Below, in pieces: positions 8,142 to 17,237 of a stretch of 37,330 bases of DNA. The notes under the pieces were generated by a model, which was not told the origin of the DNA, made no database searches, and was given only the letters and a program-made list of their open reading frames with translations. The stretch lies in the NCBI GenBank assembly GCA_052173415.1, contig JBQMYQ010000014.1:1-37330 (forward strand), read 5' to 3'. How positions within the stretch are numbered: the stretch's first letter is position 1; every line of letters begins with the position of its first letter. Made by a program: the position numbers and the translations under genes. Origin of the DNA: Wolinella sp052173415. GTDB taxonomy: Bacteria; Campylobacterota; Campylobacteria; Campylobacterales; Helicobacteraceae.

Positions 8142-8144
8142 TCG

Positions 8145-8387
8145 CTATTCCGCTGCCTTGACGATAATCTTATAAGAGTAGCCATCTTTTGCTTTGCAAC
8201 CTGAAATCAGTGTCTTGAGTGCACCAATCATGCGACCGTCTCGACCAATCAGCCTACCCGTGTCTTGGCTTGAAGCAAAAATCGTAATCTCGGAAAAATT
8301 CTCCTCAATATCCTTGCGTACTACTTTGATTTTATCCACATCTGTGGCGATTTTCTTTGCATACTCTTCGATAAAAACCTCAACCAA
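8145..8387 (-). CDS. khpA: KH-domain RNA-binding protein (KhpA type)
   Basis: 80 residues, essentially one KH domain. The nucleic-acid-binding GxxG loop is seen as GRLIGRDGRMIGALKTLI. Proteins of this family bind RNA broadly and, in other bacteria, partner with KhpB. TTG start at 8387 with GAGG upstream. It lies between rpsP and rimM, the usual place for this gene. Confidence 0.92.
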   Translation of the reverse strand: MVEVFIEEYAKKIATDVDKIKVVRKDIEENFSEITIFASSQDTGRLIGRDGRMIGALKTLISGCKAKDGYSYKIIVKAAE

Positions 8388-8405
8388 CGCAGGAATCCTC
8401 TCGCG

Positions 8406-8639
8406 CTACTTTGTTTTTGTGAGTGCAGCAACTCTCTCGCTCATCTTCGCGCCCACGCCGACCCAATATTTGAGCCGCTCTTCATCAAATTTGATGATGG
8501 GATTCTCCGACAACGGATTGTAATAGCCGATTGCCTCGACCCAACCACCATCTCTTCGCTTCCTGCTATCGGTTACGACCATTCGATAAAAAGGCTTCTT
8601 CTTACGCCCAAGTCGCGTCAATCTTATAACGGTTGCCAT
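8406..8639 (-). CDS. rpsP: 30S ribosomal protein S16
   Basis: 77 residues starting MATVIRLTRLGRKKKPFYRM, the unmistakable S16 N-terminus, followed by VVTDSRKRRDGG and IGYYNPL. GGAGTAGCAAC before the ATG is the ribosome site. It follows ffh by 78 bases, so an extra internal promoter is possible, and precedes khpA by 18 bases. Confidence 0.98.
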   Translation of the reverse strand: MATVIRLTRLGRKKKPFYRMVVTDSRKRRDGGWVEAIGYYNPLSENPIIKFDEERLKYWVGVGAKMSERVAALTKTK

Positions 8640-8717
8640 GTTGCTACTCCTAAAATAATTTCATAGATTTAATCACTTAAATCTTAAGCCAAAAGACGCT
8701 GTATTCTGGATTAAAAT

Positions 8718-10058
8718 TTAACGAAACTGCCCAATTTTTGACTGATTCATCATGCTCATAAGATCCTGCATACCCCTCTTGCCCGAGAATCGCTTCGCCA
8801 TTTTTGCCGCGCTATCAAACTGCTTAATAATGCGATTCACGCTAGCGACGTCCATCCCCGACCCAAGGGCGATACGCTTTCTGCGACTGCCATTAAGAAT
8901 CGAAGGCTCTTCGCGCTCCTTTGGTGTCATTGAGGAGACCATGGCTCGGATCTGCTTAATCTCACGAGAATTATCCAAATCAACGTCTTTGAGCGCGTTT
9001 GCCATATTCCCCATACCGGGAATCATCGACATAAGCGACTGCATTGAGCCGAGCTTCTTCATATTATCCATCTGCGCGAGAAAATCATTAAAATTAAATT
9101 CGCCCTTTTTGATCTTTTTGGTGATATTTTTCGCCTCTTTTTCACTAATGACCGAAGAGGTTCGTTCGGCGAGCGACTCGATGTCTCCCGCACCCATGAG
9201 GCGATTAATAATCCGCTCGGGCAAAAATGGATCAAGGTCGGGGATCTTCTCCCCGCTTCCAATGAAGCGCACGGGAATCCCGATCTGATGGGCAATCGAA
9301 AGCGCGATTCCGCCCTTGCTATCGCCATCAAACTTACTCAAAATCACACCACTTAGCCCAATCTCCTCGTGGAATCGCTCCGCACTCCTTACACCATCTT
9401 GCCCGCTCAAACTATCAGCAACATAAAACGTCTCATGCGCCACAAGAGCCTTTTTAAGCCCCTTTAGCTCCTCCATGAGCGGCTCATCAATCGCCAACCG
9501 CCCCGCAGTATCGACCAAAAGCACGTCATATAGCCCTTGATTTGCCTTTGCTAGAGCATTTTGAGCAATTTTCACGGGGTCTTTGCTCGCCTCTTCAAAA
9601 TAGAGATCAACCTCAATTTGTGCGCTTAATTGCCTAAGCTGCTCAATCGCGGCAAGCCTCTGAAGATCGCACGCTACAAGCAACACCTTTTTTCCTTTGG
9701 ATTTCAAAAAAGCAGCGAGCTTCGCTGTGGTCGTTGTTTTACCGCTTCCCTGCAATCCCACCATCAAGACGATCGTAGGGGGCTTGGGAGCGAATACAAA
9801 TCCCTGCGCTCCGCCCGTGTGAAGTATCTCAAGTAGCCCCTTTTTCAATGCGGAGAGGAAGCTCTCCTTGCCGATTCCTCTATTTTTTGTCTCAAGCTCG
9901 ACAATCCTTAAGAGCTCCTTAGTCGCCTTATAATACACATCAGCCTTAAGTAGGGACTTTTTAAGCTCATCAAGGGCTTTTTTAAGAGCTTTTTCATCAT
10001 CATGAAAGCGTATTTTGCTAATCACCCCGTGAAAGGATTCCCTCAGCACATCAAACAA
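8718..10058 (-). CDS. ffh: Signal recognition particle protein Ffh
   Basis: 446 residues. SRP GTPase that binds signal sequences as they leave the ribosome and delivers them to FtsY and SecYEG. NG domain: G1 GLQGSGKTTT (101-110), DTAGR (183-187), SKFDGD (241-246). Methionine-rich M domain: about 300-446, including SLMSMIPGMGNMANAL and GMQDLMSMMNQSK, which bind 4.5S RNA and signal peptides. TTG start at 10058 with GGAG upstream. It heads the operon and is divergent from the Fur-family gene. Family and length are fully regular. Confidence 0.98.
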   Translation of the reverse strand: MFDVLRESFHGVISKIRFHDDEKALKKALDELKKSLLKADVYYKATKELLRIVELETKNRGIGKESFLSALKKGLLEILHTGGAQGFVFAPKPPTIVLMVGLQGSGKTTTTAKLAAFLKSKGKKVLLVACDLQRLAAIEQLRQLSAQIEVDLYFEEASKDPVKIAQNALAKANQGLYDVLLVDTAGRLAIDEPLMEELKGLKKALVAHETFYVADSLSGQDGVRSAERFHEEIGLSGVILSKFDGDSKGGIALSIAHQIGIPVRFIGSGEKIPDLDPFLPERIINRLMGAGDIESLAERTSSVISEKEAKNITKKIKKGEFNFNDFLAQMDNMKKLGSMQSLMSMIPGMGNMANALKDVDLDNSREIKQIRAMVSSMTPKEREEPSILNGSRRKRIALGSGMDVASVNRIIKQFDSAAKMAKRFSGKRGMQDLMSMMNQSKIGQFR

Positions 10059-10174
10059 CAGAAAACTCCTAAAATTATTGAAATTAAGACTTTTAAAATC
10101 GCTAAAAATTCTTGATTATACAGGCATGGAGCTTTAAAACTTAATAAAAGCGCAAAATAACCGGATCTCTATGG

Positions 10175-10188
10175 ATAATTTTTATTAT
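10175..10188. promoter_or_regulatory. Palindrome at the -35 region of the Fur-family gene (candidate operator)
   Basis: ATAAT-TTTT-ATTAT is a perfect inverted repeat whose last base is the first base of the -35 box. Fur and PerR operators are AT-rich palindromes of this kind, so auto-repression is plausible. It does not match a specific published box exactly. Confidence 0.4.
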
Positions 10189-10216
10189 TGACAATCTTTT
10201 ATTTTTCTGTTATAAG
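10188..10216 (+). promoter_or_regulatory. Sigma-70 promoter of the Fur-family gene
   Basis: TTGACA (10188-10193), a 17-base spacer, then TATAAG (10211-10216), preceded by TG for an extended -10. This is the best full promoter in the window; true -35 boxes are rare in this group. Transcription would begin near 10223, leaving a leader of about 58 bases. Confidence 0.75.
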
Positions 10217-10280
10217 CCTTTCTTGCAAAATGGTTGCGATTCCTAGTTTATGGAGCGCGCCGAAATCCAAGGAACAGTCG

Positions 10281-10703
10281 ATGAATTTTGAAGGACTTTT
10301 GAAGGAGCATAACCTCAAAGTAACTCCGCAACGCATGGCAATTCTCCATGAGATTAGTCAAGCGGGGCACATCAATATCGAAGATATTTATGAGAATATC
10401 AGGCGTCTCTACCCCTCAATGTCACTCGCGACGGTTTATAAGAATCTCGCCTCCATGCAGGAGGTTGATATTGTGCGCGAGGTTAAAATCCCCAATCAGA
10501 AGCAAAAATATGAGCTTTGTTGCCACCCGCACATTCATCTGATCTGCGAACAATGCGGGAAGGTTGAGGATTTACGCTATCCTTACGAGCCTCTAATGCA
10601 AAATTGCGCGCAAGAGAGTGGCTACGCGCTTCGCGAATCCTCCATCGCAATGATTGGCATATGCCCTACGTGTCAAGCTTCAAATAGCCCCTCGCCCAAG
10701 TAG
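10281..10703 (+). CDS. Fur-family metalloregulator, PerR-like
   Basis: 140 residues from ATG 10281, which has AAGGA upstream and lies after the predicted promoter; the longer open frame from 10188 starts inside the promoter, so I reject it. The winged helix contains LKVTPQRMAIL and SLATVYKNLASM. The metal site includes KYELCCHPHIHLICEQCGK, and a CPTC near the end completes a likely structural zinc site (CxxC twice). The short N-terminus and PQR motif resemble the PerR-like group of Campylobacterota more than their longer Fur. The residue matching the oxidation-tuning Asp of Bacillus PerR is Glu (KYEL), as in Fur, so peroxide sensing is uncertain. Such proteins repress iron-uptake or peroxide-defence genes. 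Confidence 0.88.
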   Translation: MNFEGLLKEHNLKVTPQRMAILHEISQAGHINIEDIYENIRRLYPSMSLATVYKNLASMQEVDIVREVKIPNQKQKYELCCHPHIHLICEQCGKVEDLRYPYEPLMQNCAQESGYALRESSIAMIGICPTCQASNSPSPK

Positions 10704-10833
10704 TAATAGAAATAACCCCGCCCTCTTTCCACGTTAGAGCTTTTTTGTAGCTTTTTTGCGCGCCGCTTTAGAGCAAATGCAAGGGCGAATATGGAGGAGT
10801 TGCTTTAGTTTCTCTCACACCCAATAGATTCCC

Positions 10834-10864
10834 GCCCCCTGCGTTTTGCTTTGAAAAAGGGGGC
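10834..10864. terminator. Hairpin between convergent Fur-family and GspF-like genes
   Basis: GCCCCCT (10834-10840) pairs with AGGGGGC (10858-10864) around a 17-base loop. It lies in the 195-base gap between two convergent genes. The tail TTGTCTTG is only weakly T-rich. A second T-rich stretch with two T6 runs lies at about 10741-10758. Confidence 0.4.
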
Positions 10865-10898
10865 TTGTCTTGCCCCTACTTTATATTTGCTTGCCTAC

Positions 10899-12149
10899 CT
10901 ATCCTGCATTTCTAGCGGCTTCTGCGAGATCCCACATCGGCAAGAAGATTCCTAGCGCGAGCATTAGCACTAGCACCGCAATGAATGCCGTAAGAATCGG
11001 CTCGATATAGGCGGAGAGGTTGTCAATCAGATGATCATAGCGCATTTTGTAATAGCTCGCCGCCACACCCAACATCTGGTCGAGATCCCCGCTTTGCTCG
11101 CCCGTGTTAATCATCTGAAGCGTTGTGGGCTCAAAAATCTCCGTCGCTCTAAAAGCATCAGTAAGCCCCACCCCGCGCTTAATCGCCTCGCTAACGCCCT
11201 CAAATTTTTCGCGCAAAAAGTCATTCCTCGTCATTCCGCTACCCGAGCTCAACGCCTCCTCAAGCGAGATTCCCGCGCGAAGCAGCAACGAAAGCGAGGA
11301 GACATACTGGCTCATGGTATGCAAAAAGATAATGTCGCCGATGAGCTTAACCTTAAGTATGTAAGTGTCGACTTGATGCTTAAAAGACGGCGAAGCACGA
11401 TACCTTCGGCGCAATAATTCGATAAAAACAACGAGCCCGAGAAGAACGTAAATCCCATAATTTGAGAGGATATATTCCGTCTGCAACAAAAGCCGTGTTG
11501 GGAGCGGAAGCTCTGCATTGAAGCTCTCAAAAACCGCTTTAAACTTAGGAATTACGATCAAAATCAGCGCCACAAACGCCAAAATCATCGCCACAATGAC
11601 CATCGTCGGATAACGCAGAGCCTTTTTGAATTTCGCCGTGTTATTGCGTATCTCCTCAAGTGTCTCAGCGAGCATTCCCAAAGAGTGCGCGAGACTTCCC
11701 GTCTGCTCGCCCAAAGAGATGAGCGAAATACTAAGGCTCCCCAAATCATCTTCAAACGTGCGAAAAGCGTCGCTCAGACTCCTACCGCTATTGATTCCCA
11801 AAAGCACCTCTTGGAAAATCTCCTTTAGTTTTTCGCTCGCCGAAAATGTAACAAGATCCTCTAGCGTCGTGTGGATTGAGATTCCCGCATTGAGCATGAA
11901 AGACATCTGGCGAAACGCAGGAATCATGTCATCAAGCCTGATACGATTCTTCCCCGTGAGCGTGCAAAGCATCTCAAGAGCCATCTCTTTTAGTTTGAGA
12001 TCTAGCGGTGCAGCAACCTCTTTAGCTAGCAGTGGCTTGCCTCGTTTTTCATTTCCCGCACGGATTAGTGCATCCTCTTTTGAAAGAGCTTGCAAAATCC
12101 TATACTCACGCTTGCCGCGCGAAATTAACGTAACTCTAAAATACTTCAT
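10899..12149 (-). CDS. GspF/PilC/MshG-type inner-membrane platform protein
   Basis: 416 residues with two tandem T2SSF domains, each about 120 residues (about 72-195 and 275-398). Each carries its hallmark: GEQTGSLAHSLGMLAE (about 147-162) and NTGEQSGDLDQML. Three membrane segments sit at about 182-200, 232-247 and 385-405. This family forms the inner-membrane platform on which the ATPase acts to insert pilin subunits. The ATG overlaps the stop of the ATPase gene (ATGA), so it is the last gene of the seven-gene arm. The order ATPase then platform matches mshE-mshG of MSHA loci and ctsE-ctsF of Campylobacter transformation loci. Confidence 0.93.
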   Translation of the reverse strand: MKYFRVTLISRGKREYRILQALSKEDALIRAGNEKRGKPLLAKEVAAPLDLKLKEMALEMLCTLTGKNRIRLDDMIPAFRQMSFMLNAGISIHTTLEDLVTFSASEKLKEIFQEVLLGINSGRSLSDAFRTFEDDLGSLSISLISLGEQTGSLAHSLGMLAETLEEIRNNTAKFKKALRYPTMVIVAMILAFVALILIVIPKFKAVFESFNAELPLPTRLLLQTEYILSNYGIYVLLGLVVFIELLRRRYRASPSFKHQVDTYILKVKLIGDIIFLHTMSQYVSSLSLLLRAGISLEEALSSGSGMTRNDFLREKFEGVSEAIKRGVGLTDAFRATEIFEPTTLQMINTGEQSGDLDQMLGVAASYYKMRYDHLIDNLSAYIEPILTAFIAVLVLMLALGIFLPMWDLAEAARNAG

Positions 12150-13897
12150 GAGAATTTCGCCACACGATAAACTTCATCAAGGCTCGTCACGCCCGCGAGA
12201 GCTTTGGCGATCCCATCCTCAAACATGCTCACAAAGCCACTCCGCCTCGCCTCTTTCAAAAACTCATCTTTAGAAGCACCATTGACGACGAGCCGCTTAA
12301 TCTCATCATTTGCCACCATTACCTCCGAAATCACCTCACGCCCCTTGTATCCGATCATATTACATTGCTTGCAGCCGTGCGATTTGTAGAACCGATAATC
12401 CTCAGGGAGATAGGGCTTTAGCTCATTAAGCAGTGTCTGAGGCACTTCTACTTCGTAACGACAATGCGGACAAAGCTTGCGCACAAGGCGTTGGGCTTGG
12501 ATTCCGCTGATGACTGAGCCGATCAAAAAGCTCTCGATTCCCATGTCAAGCAAGCGTGTGATTCCGCTGATTGCGTCATTAGTGTGGAGTGTGGAGAGCA
12601 CGAGGTGCCCCGTGAGTGCCGCTTGGATTGCAATCTGCAAGGTCTCTTGGTCGCGAATCTCCCCCACCATAATGATGTCCGGATCTTGACGTAAAATGCT
12701 ACGCAGTGCCCCTGCGAAGGTCAGCCCAGCCTTCTCATTAACCATAACCTGCTGAATGAGTCCCATCTGATACTCCACGGGATCTTCGACGGTGATAATC
12801 TTCTGCGCCACGCTTTTAATGGCATTAATCGCCGCATAGAGCGTAGTGGTTTTACCGCTTCCCGTCGGACCTGTAACAAACACAATGCCATAGGGAGCCT
12901 TGATAATCTTGCTGAAACGCTCATAATTGACCGTCGAGATTCCCAAATCTTCGAGCTTCACGAGCACCTTGCTCTTATCCAAAATCCTAGCGACGATCGA
13001 TTCCCCCGTGATAATCGGAAGCGTAGAGACCCTAAAGTCATATCCTCGCCCATCAATCACTAGCGAGAATCGCCCATCTTGAGGCTTGCGCTTCTCCGCA
13101 ATATCCAGATTAGTCAAAAGCTTAAGGCGCGAAGCAAGGGGCGCAAAAAGATCTCTCTCAAAACGAAAGCTCTCCACCATGACCCCATCGATGCGTATCC
13201 GCACGACGCAGTGGGCCTCACTCGCCTCAATGTGAATATCGCTCGCACGCTGCTTGATTGCATAACCAAAAACTACCTCGATTAATTGTGTGATACTCGA
13301 AGAATCATCGCCCGCACTAGCACCTCCACCATGAATTTCACGCCGAATGCGCACGATAAGATCTTTAATCCCATCGTGTAGCTCCAAGCGCGCGAGGGTG
13401 GAGACAAACTGCTCCTTTCTCACAATCGCATAAACAATGGGCTTCTTGCGAATTAACCGCTGAAAAGTCTCTTTGACGTTTAGATCAAATGGATTAATAA
13501 GTGCAACAACAATTTCATTTTCACGCTCAGTAATCGGGAAGGCGTGCGAGCGTTTAATCTGCGCAAATGGCACATAGTCCACTACATTTGGATCAATGCT
13601 CACAGAATCAAGATCGACAAACTCCATATCAAGCTTTTTTGCGACTTGGCGCAGGATCTCATCCTCGCTAGCGGGGAAATCCTCGATGATCGATTCCGTA
13701 TCAAGCGAACCGTTTTTGCACTGTTCAACGAAAAAATCAAGCAAATCCCCCTCATCAATGTAGCCCAAATCAACGAGCACGCGAACGATCTTGCGCCTGC
13801 GATTTTGCGAGCTCTGCTCTTGCAGGGCACGAGATAGTTGCTCTTGTGTGATTAGCCCCGCAGCCTTTAACCGATCACCAATCCTCTGTCTATTCAC
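12146..13897 (-). CDS. GspE/PilB/MshE-type pilus assembly ATPase
   Basis: 583 residues. N-terminal MshEN/GspE-N region about 1-170 (RIGDRLKAAGLITQEQLSRA). The ATPase core has Walker A GPTGSGKTTT (343-352), acidic box ITVEDPVEYQ, Walker B DPDIIMVGEIRD (about 415-426) and a His box STLHTND. A zinc clip is formed by CPHC (486-489) and CKQC (519-522), typical of extension ATPases and absent from PilT. It hydrolyses ATP in the cytoplasm to drive pilus growth. GTG start at 13897 with AAAGGA upstream, a few bases after the preceding stop. An N-terminal GspE-N-like domain can bind c-di-GMP in MshE; whether this one does is not evident. Confidence 0.95.
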   Translation of the reverse strand: MNRQRIGDRLKAAGLITQEQLSRALQEQSSQNRRRKIVRVLVDLGYIDEGDLLDFFVEQCKNGSLDTESIIEDFPASEDEILRQVAKKLDMEFVDLDSVSIDPNVVDYVPFAQIKRSHAFPITERENEIVVALINPFDLNVKETFQRLIRKKPIVYAIVRKEQFVSTLARLELHDGIKDLIVRIRREIHGGGASAGDDSSSITQLIEVVFGYAIKQRASDIHIEASEAHCVVRIRIDGVMVESFRFERDLFAPLASRLKLLTNLDIAEKRKPQDGRFSLVIDGRGYDFRVSTLPIITGESIVARILDKSKVLVKLEDLGISTVNYERFSKIIKAPYGIVFVTGPTGSGKTTTLYAAINAIKSVAQKIITVEDPVEYQMGLIQQVMVNEKAGLTFAGALRSILRQDPDIIMVGEIRDQETLQIAIQAALTGHLVLSTLHTNDAISGITRLLDMGIESFLIGSVISGIQAQRLVRKLCPHCRYEVEVPQTLLNELKPYLPEDYRFYKSHGCKQCNMIGYKGREVISEVMVANDEIKRLVVNGASKDEFLKEARRSGFVSMFEDGIAKALAGVTSLDEVYRVAKFS

Positions 13898-13901
13898 GCA
13901 T

Positions 13902-15068
13902 TTATTCCTTTAATTTATCTTTTCTCATGCGTTCTATCAGCCGAGATAGCGCACCTGAGCTATCAAAGTCCTTGTAACGCTCCAGCACACGTATTGCTTC
14001 ATCCTTGTTGCCACTGAAGTAGAGACTTTTGGCAAAAATCGACCACGATTCCACAGAGGTTCGCTGATGATTGTTGGCGACAAGCGCCCACTCGCGCGCG
14101 CGAGTAAAATCCCGCTCTGCATAATAACCGCGTGCGAGCTCAATCGCTGGGTCATACGAGGGCTCGTGATTGTAGCGTTCAATCTGAAACGCCCTCATCT
14201 CCTTAGGCGAGCTGGGCGCGGAGGAGAGGTGAAAGGCATTAATGCGATCATCGACACTCTCTGAAGTAGCGGGCTTGCTCTCCCTGCTTACTTTCTGCCT
14301 TTTTGAAGAAGTGCTTGAGGCTTTTTCTTTGGTTTTTGAAGCCCCCCTTGAAGCAGCGGAAGATTTTTTTAAAGAAGATGCCCCTGATGCTACCATAGTA
14401 GGAGCGCTTGTCTCCTTTACTTCTGAAGCATTTTGGGCAAGAGCGTGAGACTTTTCTGGTAGCGGAGCGAGGGTATCTTTTGAATTATACACCCAACCAA
14501 TTCCGCTGTGTATCCAATCTTTCTGGATGGTTTTCGCGCAAATTTTATCGCCTCGCACATATCGACTGAGCACTTTCGCCCCGAGCTTTGGCTCCTCGCG
14601 AATATTTAAAATCGTAACTTTCACAATGAAGCAGCTCTCATCTTCCTTCTCAGCCTTTTCCTCTCTAGTCTCAGCAATATTCTGCTCTGTCGCAACAGAG
14701 GGACTTTGCTTTATCTTCACACTATTATTTGCACTATTCGCATTATTTGCGGAATCGGGCAGGGAATCCTGCATGGGACTTTGGCTCTGCGCAGGAGTTT
14801 CTATGATATTTTGGGTGCCTTGAGTATTTTTTGTGCTTTGGCCACTATTTGTGCTTTTTTGCGCAGGATTTGTCACCACTTCAATGGGAATCCCTCGAGG
14901 TGAAAGCATGAATGAAAATATCCCATTTTCAAAAAATAGTCTCTCCACGCCAAAATAGACCGCACACACAAACACGATTCCTAAAAAAGCTCGCGTGCCA
15001 AAACGCAAATACATGGCTCGCCGATAAGCTCGCCATCGCTCTTCGAGAGCCAAGAATCGATTACTCAA
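13902..15068 (-). CDS. MshN-like protein: membrane anchor, SH3-like and TPR-like domains
   Basis: 388 residues from TTG 15068, chosen because AGGGGAGGGG sits directly upstream and the start overlaps the secretin stop; the frame is open to GTG 15116. One membrane segment at about 26-44 is followed by a Ser/Asn/Gln-rich linker. A bacterial SH3-like domain (about 147-198, with VTILNIREEPKLGAKVL and WVYN) comes next, then a second low-complexity Ser/Lys linker, then a C-terminal TPR-like region (about 310-385, with ARGYYAERDFTRAREWALV). SH3 domains of this kind often bind peptidoglycan. The place between secretin and ATPase matches mshN in MSHA loci. A wall-spanning assembly factor is inferred. 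Confidence 0.75.
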   Translation of the reverse strand: MSNRFLALEERWRAYRRAMYLRFGTRAFLGIVFVCAVYFGVERLFFENGIFSFMLSPRGIPIEVVTNPAQKSTNSGQSTKNTQGTQNIIETPAQSQSPMQDSLPDSANNANSANNSVKIKQSPSVATEQNIAETREEKAEKEDESCFIVKVTILNIREEPKLGAKVLSRYVRGDKICAKTIQKDWIHSGIGWVYNSKDTLAPLPEKSHALAQNASEVKETSAPTMVASGASSLKKSSAASRGASKTKEKASSTSSKRQKVSRESKPATSESVDDRINAFHLSSAPSSPKEMRAFQIERYNHEPSYDPAIELARGYYAERDFTRAREWALVANNHQRTSVESWSIFAKSLYFSGNKDEAIRVLERYKDFDSSGALSRLIERMRKDKLKE

Positions 15069-16773
15069 GCCCCTCCCCTTGATTACCTTCTTTCTCTTTG
15101 CTCTCAGGGCTTCCACTCATAAGACTATAGCCCAAATCCTGCAAGGAGGGCTTTTGGTCGCCTCTAATAATATGGGGTGTGATGACCAAAACCATCTCAT
15201 CGGTGCTCTCAATATCAGAGCTATATGAGAAAAAATATCCAAGCAGCGGAATATCGCCTAAAAGCGGCACTTTGTTTTTATTTTTGTGATTACTTTTGCT
15301 AATCAACCCGCCCAAAATAATCTTCTCGCCATCTTTGACGCGCACCAGCGAAGAGAGCTGGTTGGTCGAGAGGTTTGGAGGAGTCTCAAGAGCCGTCGGA
15401 GCCAAATCGACATCAAAGCCCTTTGTTTGCGTAATGGACGGATTGATTTTTAGCATAATCTCATCTCCGTGAATGCTCGGAGTAATATCAAGCAACACCC
15501 CCGCAAAGACTGATGGATATTCTGTATCTGTATTTGTATTAGTTGAGCTACTTCCGGAGGTTTGGAAAACCGTGCTCTTGCGGTAGCGTATGATATTGCC
15601 CACGCTAATCATAGCGGGCTGATTATTGAGCGTAAGCACTTTGGGATTAGAGACGGACGAAACTTCTCCATAGTTTTTCAAAAACTCCACCACGCGTGTT
15701 AAAGTCACCCCTTGAGAGAATATATTGAGCGCATAGCCCGAGCTTCTTTTGCCCCCAACCCCTAGAACTAGCGCGCCACTTTCCGCGCCGAATTGAACCT
15801 CGCCGGGAGCGATTTTTGAAGTTGAACCTGAGCCAGAACCGCTACCGCTTGAGCCTGTTTTAGGCAAAAGTGCGACGTTTTGAAGATTGTAGAGTTGATT
15901 CCAATCCACCCCGGTCGTGCTCCCTGCGCTATGGCGCACTGTCAAGATGCTCACATCAATCATCACTTGACTTTGCAAACGCTCATGAAGCGCGTCAATG
16001 TATTGTGAAACGCGCTCAATCTGCTCACTCGTGCCTGTAACCGTTACAAGCCCCGCACCACGATTGACGACCACAGATCCGGGCTGCGAAGCCGACAAAC
16101 CCGCATGCGAACCTGCGCTCCCCGATGAAGCATTCGCTGTTGGAGCACTAGCATTTCTCGTATTTGTAGAGGAGGCACTTGAGGCTTGTGGAAGTGCATA
16201 GGAATCCCCCGGGCGATTAAGAATCGAGAGGATTTCCGCTTGGATTCCCTCCCAAAACCTAAAACCATCTTCTGCTTTGATATTAATCCCCGAACGCCCT
16301 GTGCCTGATGAGCCTGTATTCGCACCTCCCGAAGCAGATCGCGTCGTATTGCCAGAGCCACTAGCTCCATCATCACGACTGATCGAAACCTCCGTATTGC
16401 TCACACCACTCCGATCCGTGCCTACATAATTAATCTTGAAAGTCTTGGTGACCAAAAAGCTAATCCGCAGAATCGAGCCATCAAACTCATAATAAAGCCC
16501 ATTCTCTCGAAGTATCAAATCAAAAATACGCCTCAAGGGAGCTTGCTTAATATTCACCGAAGGCATATTTTTCTTCAAGCGCGCTCGCGCCACTTCATCG
16601 CGCAAAAGCACGCTATATGAGCACTCCGCAGCAAGTTGCTTAACAATCTCCCCTGCACTCACGCCACTATCCTTAGTAGAGAGTGTGAATACCCTCTTTT
16701 CGCAAATCGAGGCCTCTGCGTTTAGGGCAAAAAATGCCACGATTCCCGCGAAAATCCATGCTTTTTTTATCAT
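15061..16773 (-). CDS. mshL: MSHA-type pilus secretin MshL
   Basis: 570 residues. Signal peptide about 1-22 (MIKKAWIFAGIVAFFALNAEA), then an N-terminal secretin/TonB short domain (about 25-110). Gly/Ser-rich linkers follow (including a GSGSGSGST run). The C-terminal secretin domain contains VSNPKVLTLNNQPAMI and ends with KVPLLGDIPLLGYFFSYSS, then MVLVITPHII. It would form the outer-membrane ring through which the pilus passes. No lipobox is visible, so targeting is not by self-lipidation. ATGA overlap with the PilP-like gene upstream. The MshL subfamily assignment rests on the N-domain, linker style and the surrounding gene order. Confidence 0.92.
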   Translation of the reverse strand: MIKKAWIFAGIVAFFALNAEASICEKRVFTLSTKDSGVSAGEIVKQLAAECSYSVLLRDEVARARLKKNMPSVNIKQAPLRRIFDLILRENGLYYEFDGSILRISFLVTKTFKINYVGTDRSGVSNTEVSISRDDGASGSGNTTRSASGGANTGSSGTGRSGINIKAEDGFRFWEGIQAEILSILNRPGDSYALPQASSASSTNTRNASAPTANASSGSAGSHAGLSASQPGSVVVNRGAGLVTVTGTSEQIERVSQYIDALHERLQSQVMIDVSILTVRHSAGSTTGVDWNQLYNLQNVALLPKTGSSGSGSGSGSTSKIAPGEVQFGAESGALVLGVGGKRSSGYALNIFSQGVTLTRVVEFLKNYGEVSSVSNPKVLTLNNQPAMISVGNIIRYRKSTVFQTSGSSSTNTNTDTEYPSVFAGVLLDITPSIHGDEIMLKINPSITQTKGFDVDLAPTALETPPNLSTNQLSSLVRVKDGEKIILGGLISKSNHKNKNKVPLLGDIPLLGYFFSYSSDIESTDEMVLVITPHIIRGDQKPSLQDLGYSLMSGSPESKEKEGNQGEGLE

Positions 16774-17237
16774 CGAATCACCTTTGTGTTTTTCTCATAG
16801 ATCGCATAATACCGTCTCTCACCCTTTGCACTCTCCAGATGCACTCCTTTTCGTCCAATTGAAACGACTTTCCAACTTCCATATTTTCCACCAAGTTTAA
16901 TCCATTTTTTACCAATTTTGACCTCATTGTTCAGTATGGCAAGCACCATGGGACGTGATGACTTTGGGCTACCGCTACTTGCTTTTGTATTCGCTAAAGT
17001 CGCGCCGCTACCGTCATAGCTACCACCATGCCCACCGTGTCCATTGTTCCCATCACTTCCACTATTGCCATCGCGCTTAGGACGCCACCGATAATCAAAA
17101 GGATCTGCCGAAGCCTGCACTTCCGTAGCAGAAATTCCTTTGCGCTCAAAGGTCGTAATCTTAACAAACAGATCATCAAGTTCATCATTCGCCCATAAAA
17201 AAAGTGCGCCTATACACACAAACCAAACGATTCTCAT
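16770..17237 (-). CDS. PilP/GspC-like (MshK position) periplasmic protein
   Basis: 155 residues: a short hydrophobic N-terminus (MRIVWFVCIGALFLWA), a low-complexity Gly/Ser/His linker around GNNGHGGHGGSYDGSG, and a C-terminal beta-rich part with VLAILNNEVKIG, KWIKLGGKYG and KVVSIGRKGVHLE. The last part resembles the homology region of PilP and GspC, which docks on the N-domains of the secretin. It sits directly before the secretin gene with ATGA overlaps on both sides. Similarity is by pattern only; the name MshK would be positional. Confidence 0.7.
   Translation of the reverse strand: MRIVWFVCIGALFLWANDELDDLFVKITTFERKGISATEVQASADPFDYRWRPKRDGNSGSDGNNGHGGHGGSYDGSGATLANTKASSGSPKSSRPMVLAILNNEVKIGKKWIKLGGKYGSWKVVSIGRKGVHLESAKGERRYYAIYEKNTKVIR

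Noticed and set aside
15069..15116. GTG start at 15116 for the MshN-like gene
   Set aside because: It would overlap the secretin gene by 56 bases without a ribosome site, whereas TTG 15068 has a strong one and a short coupling overlap.
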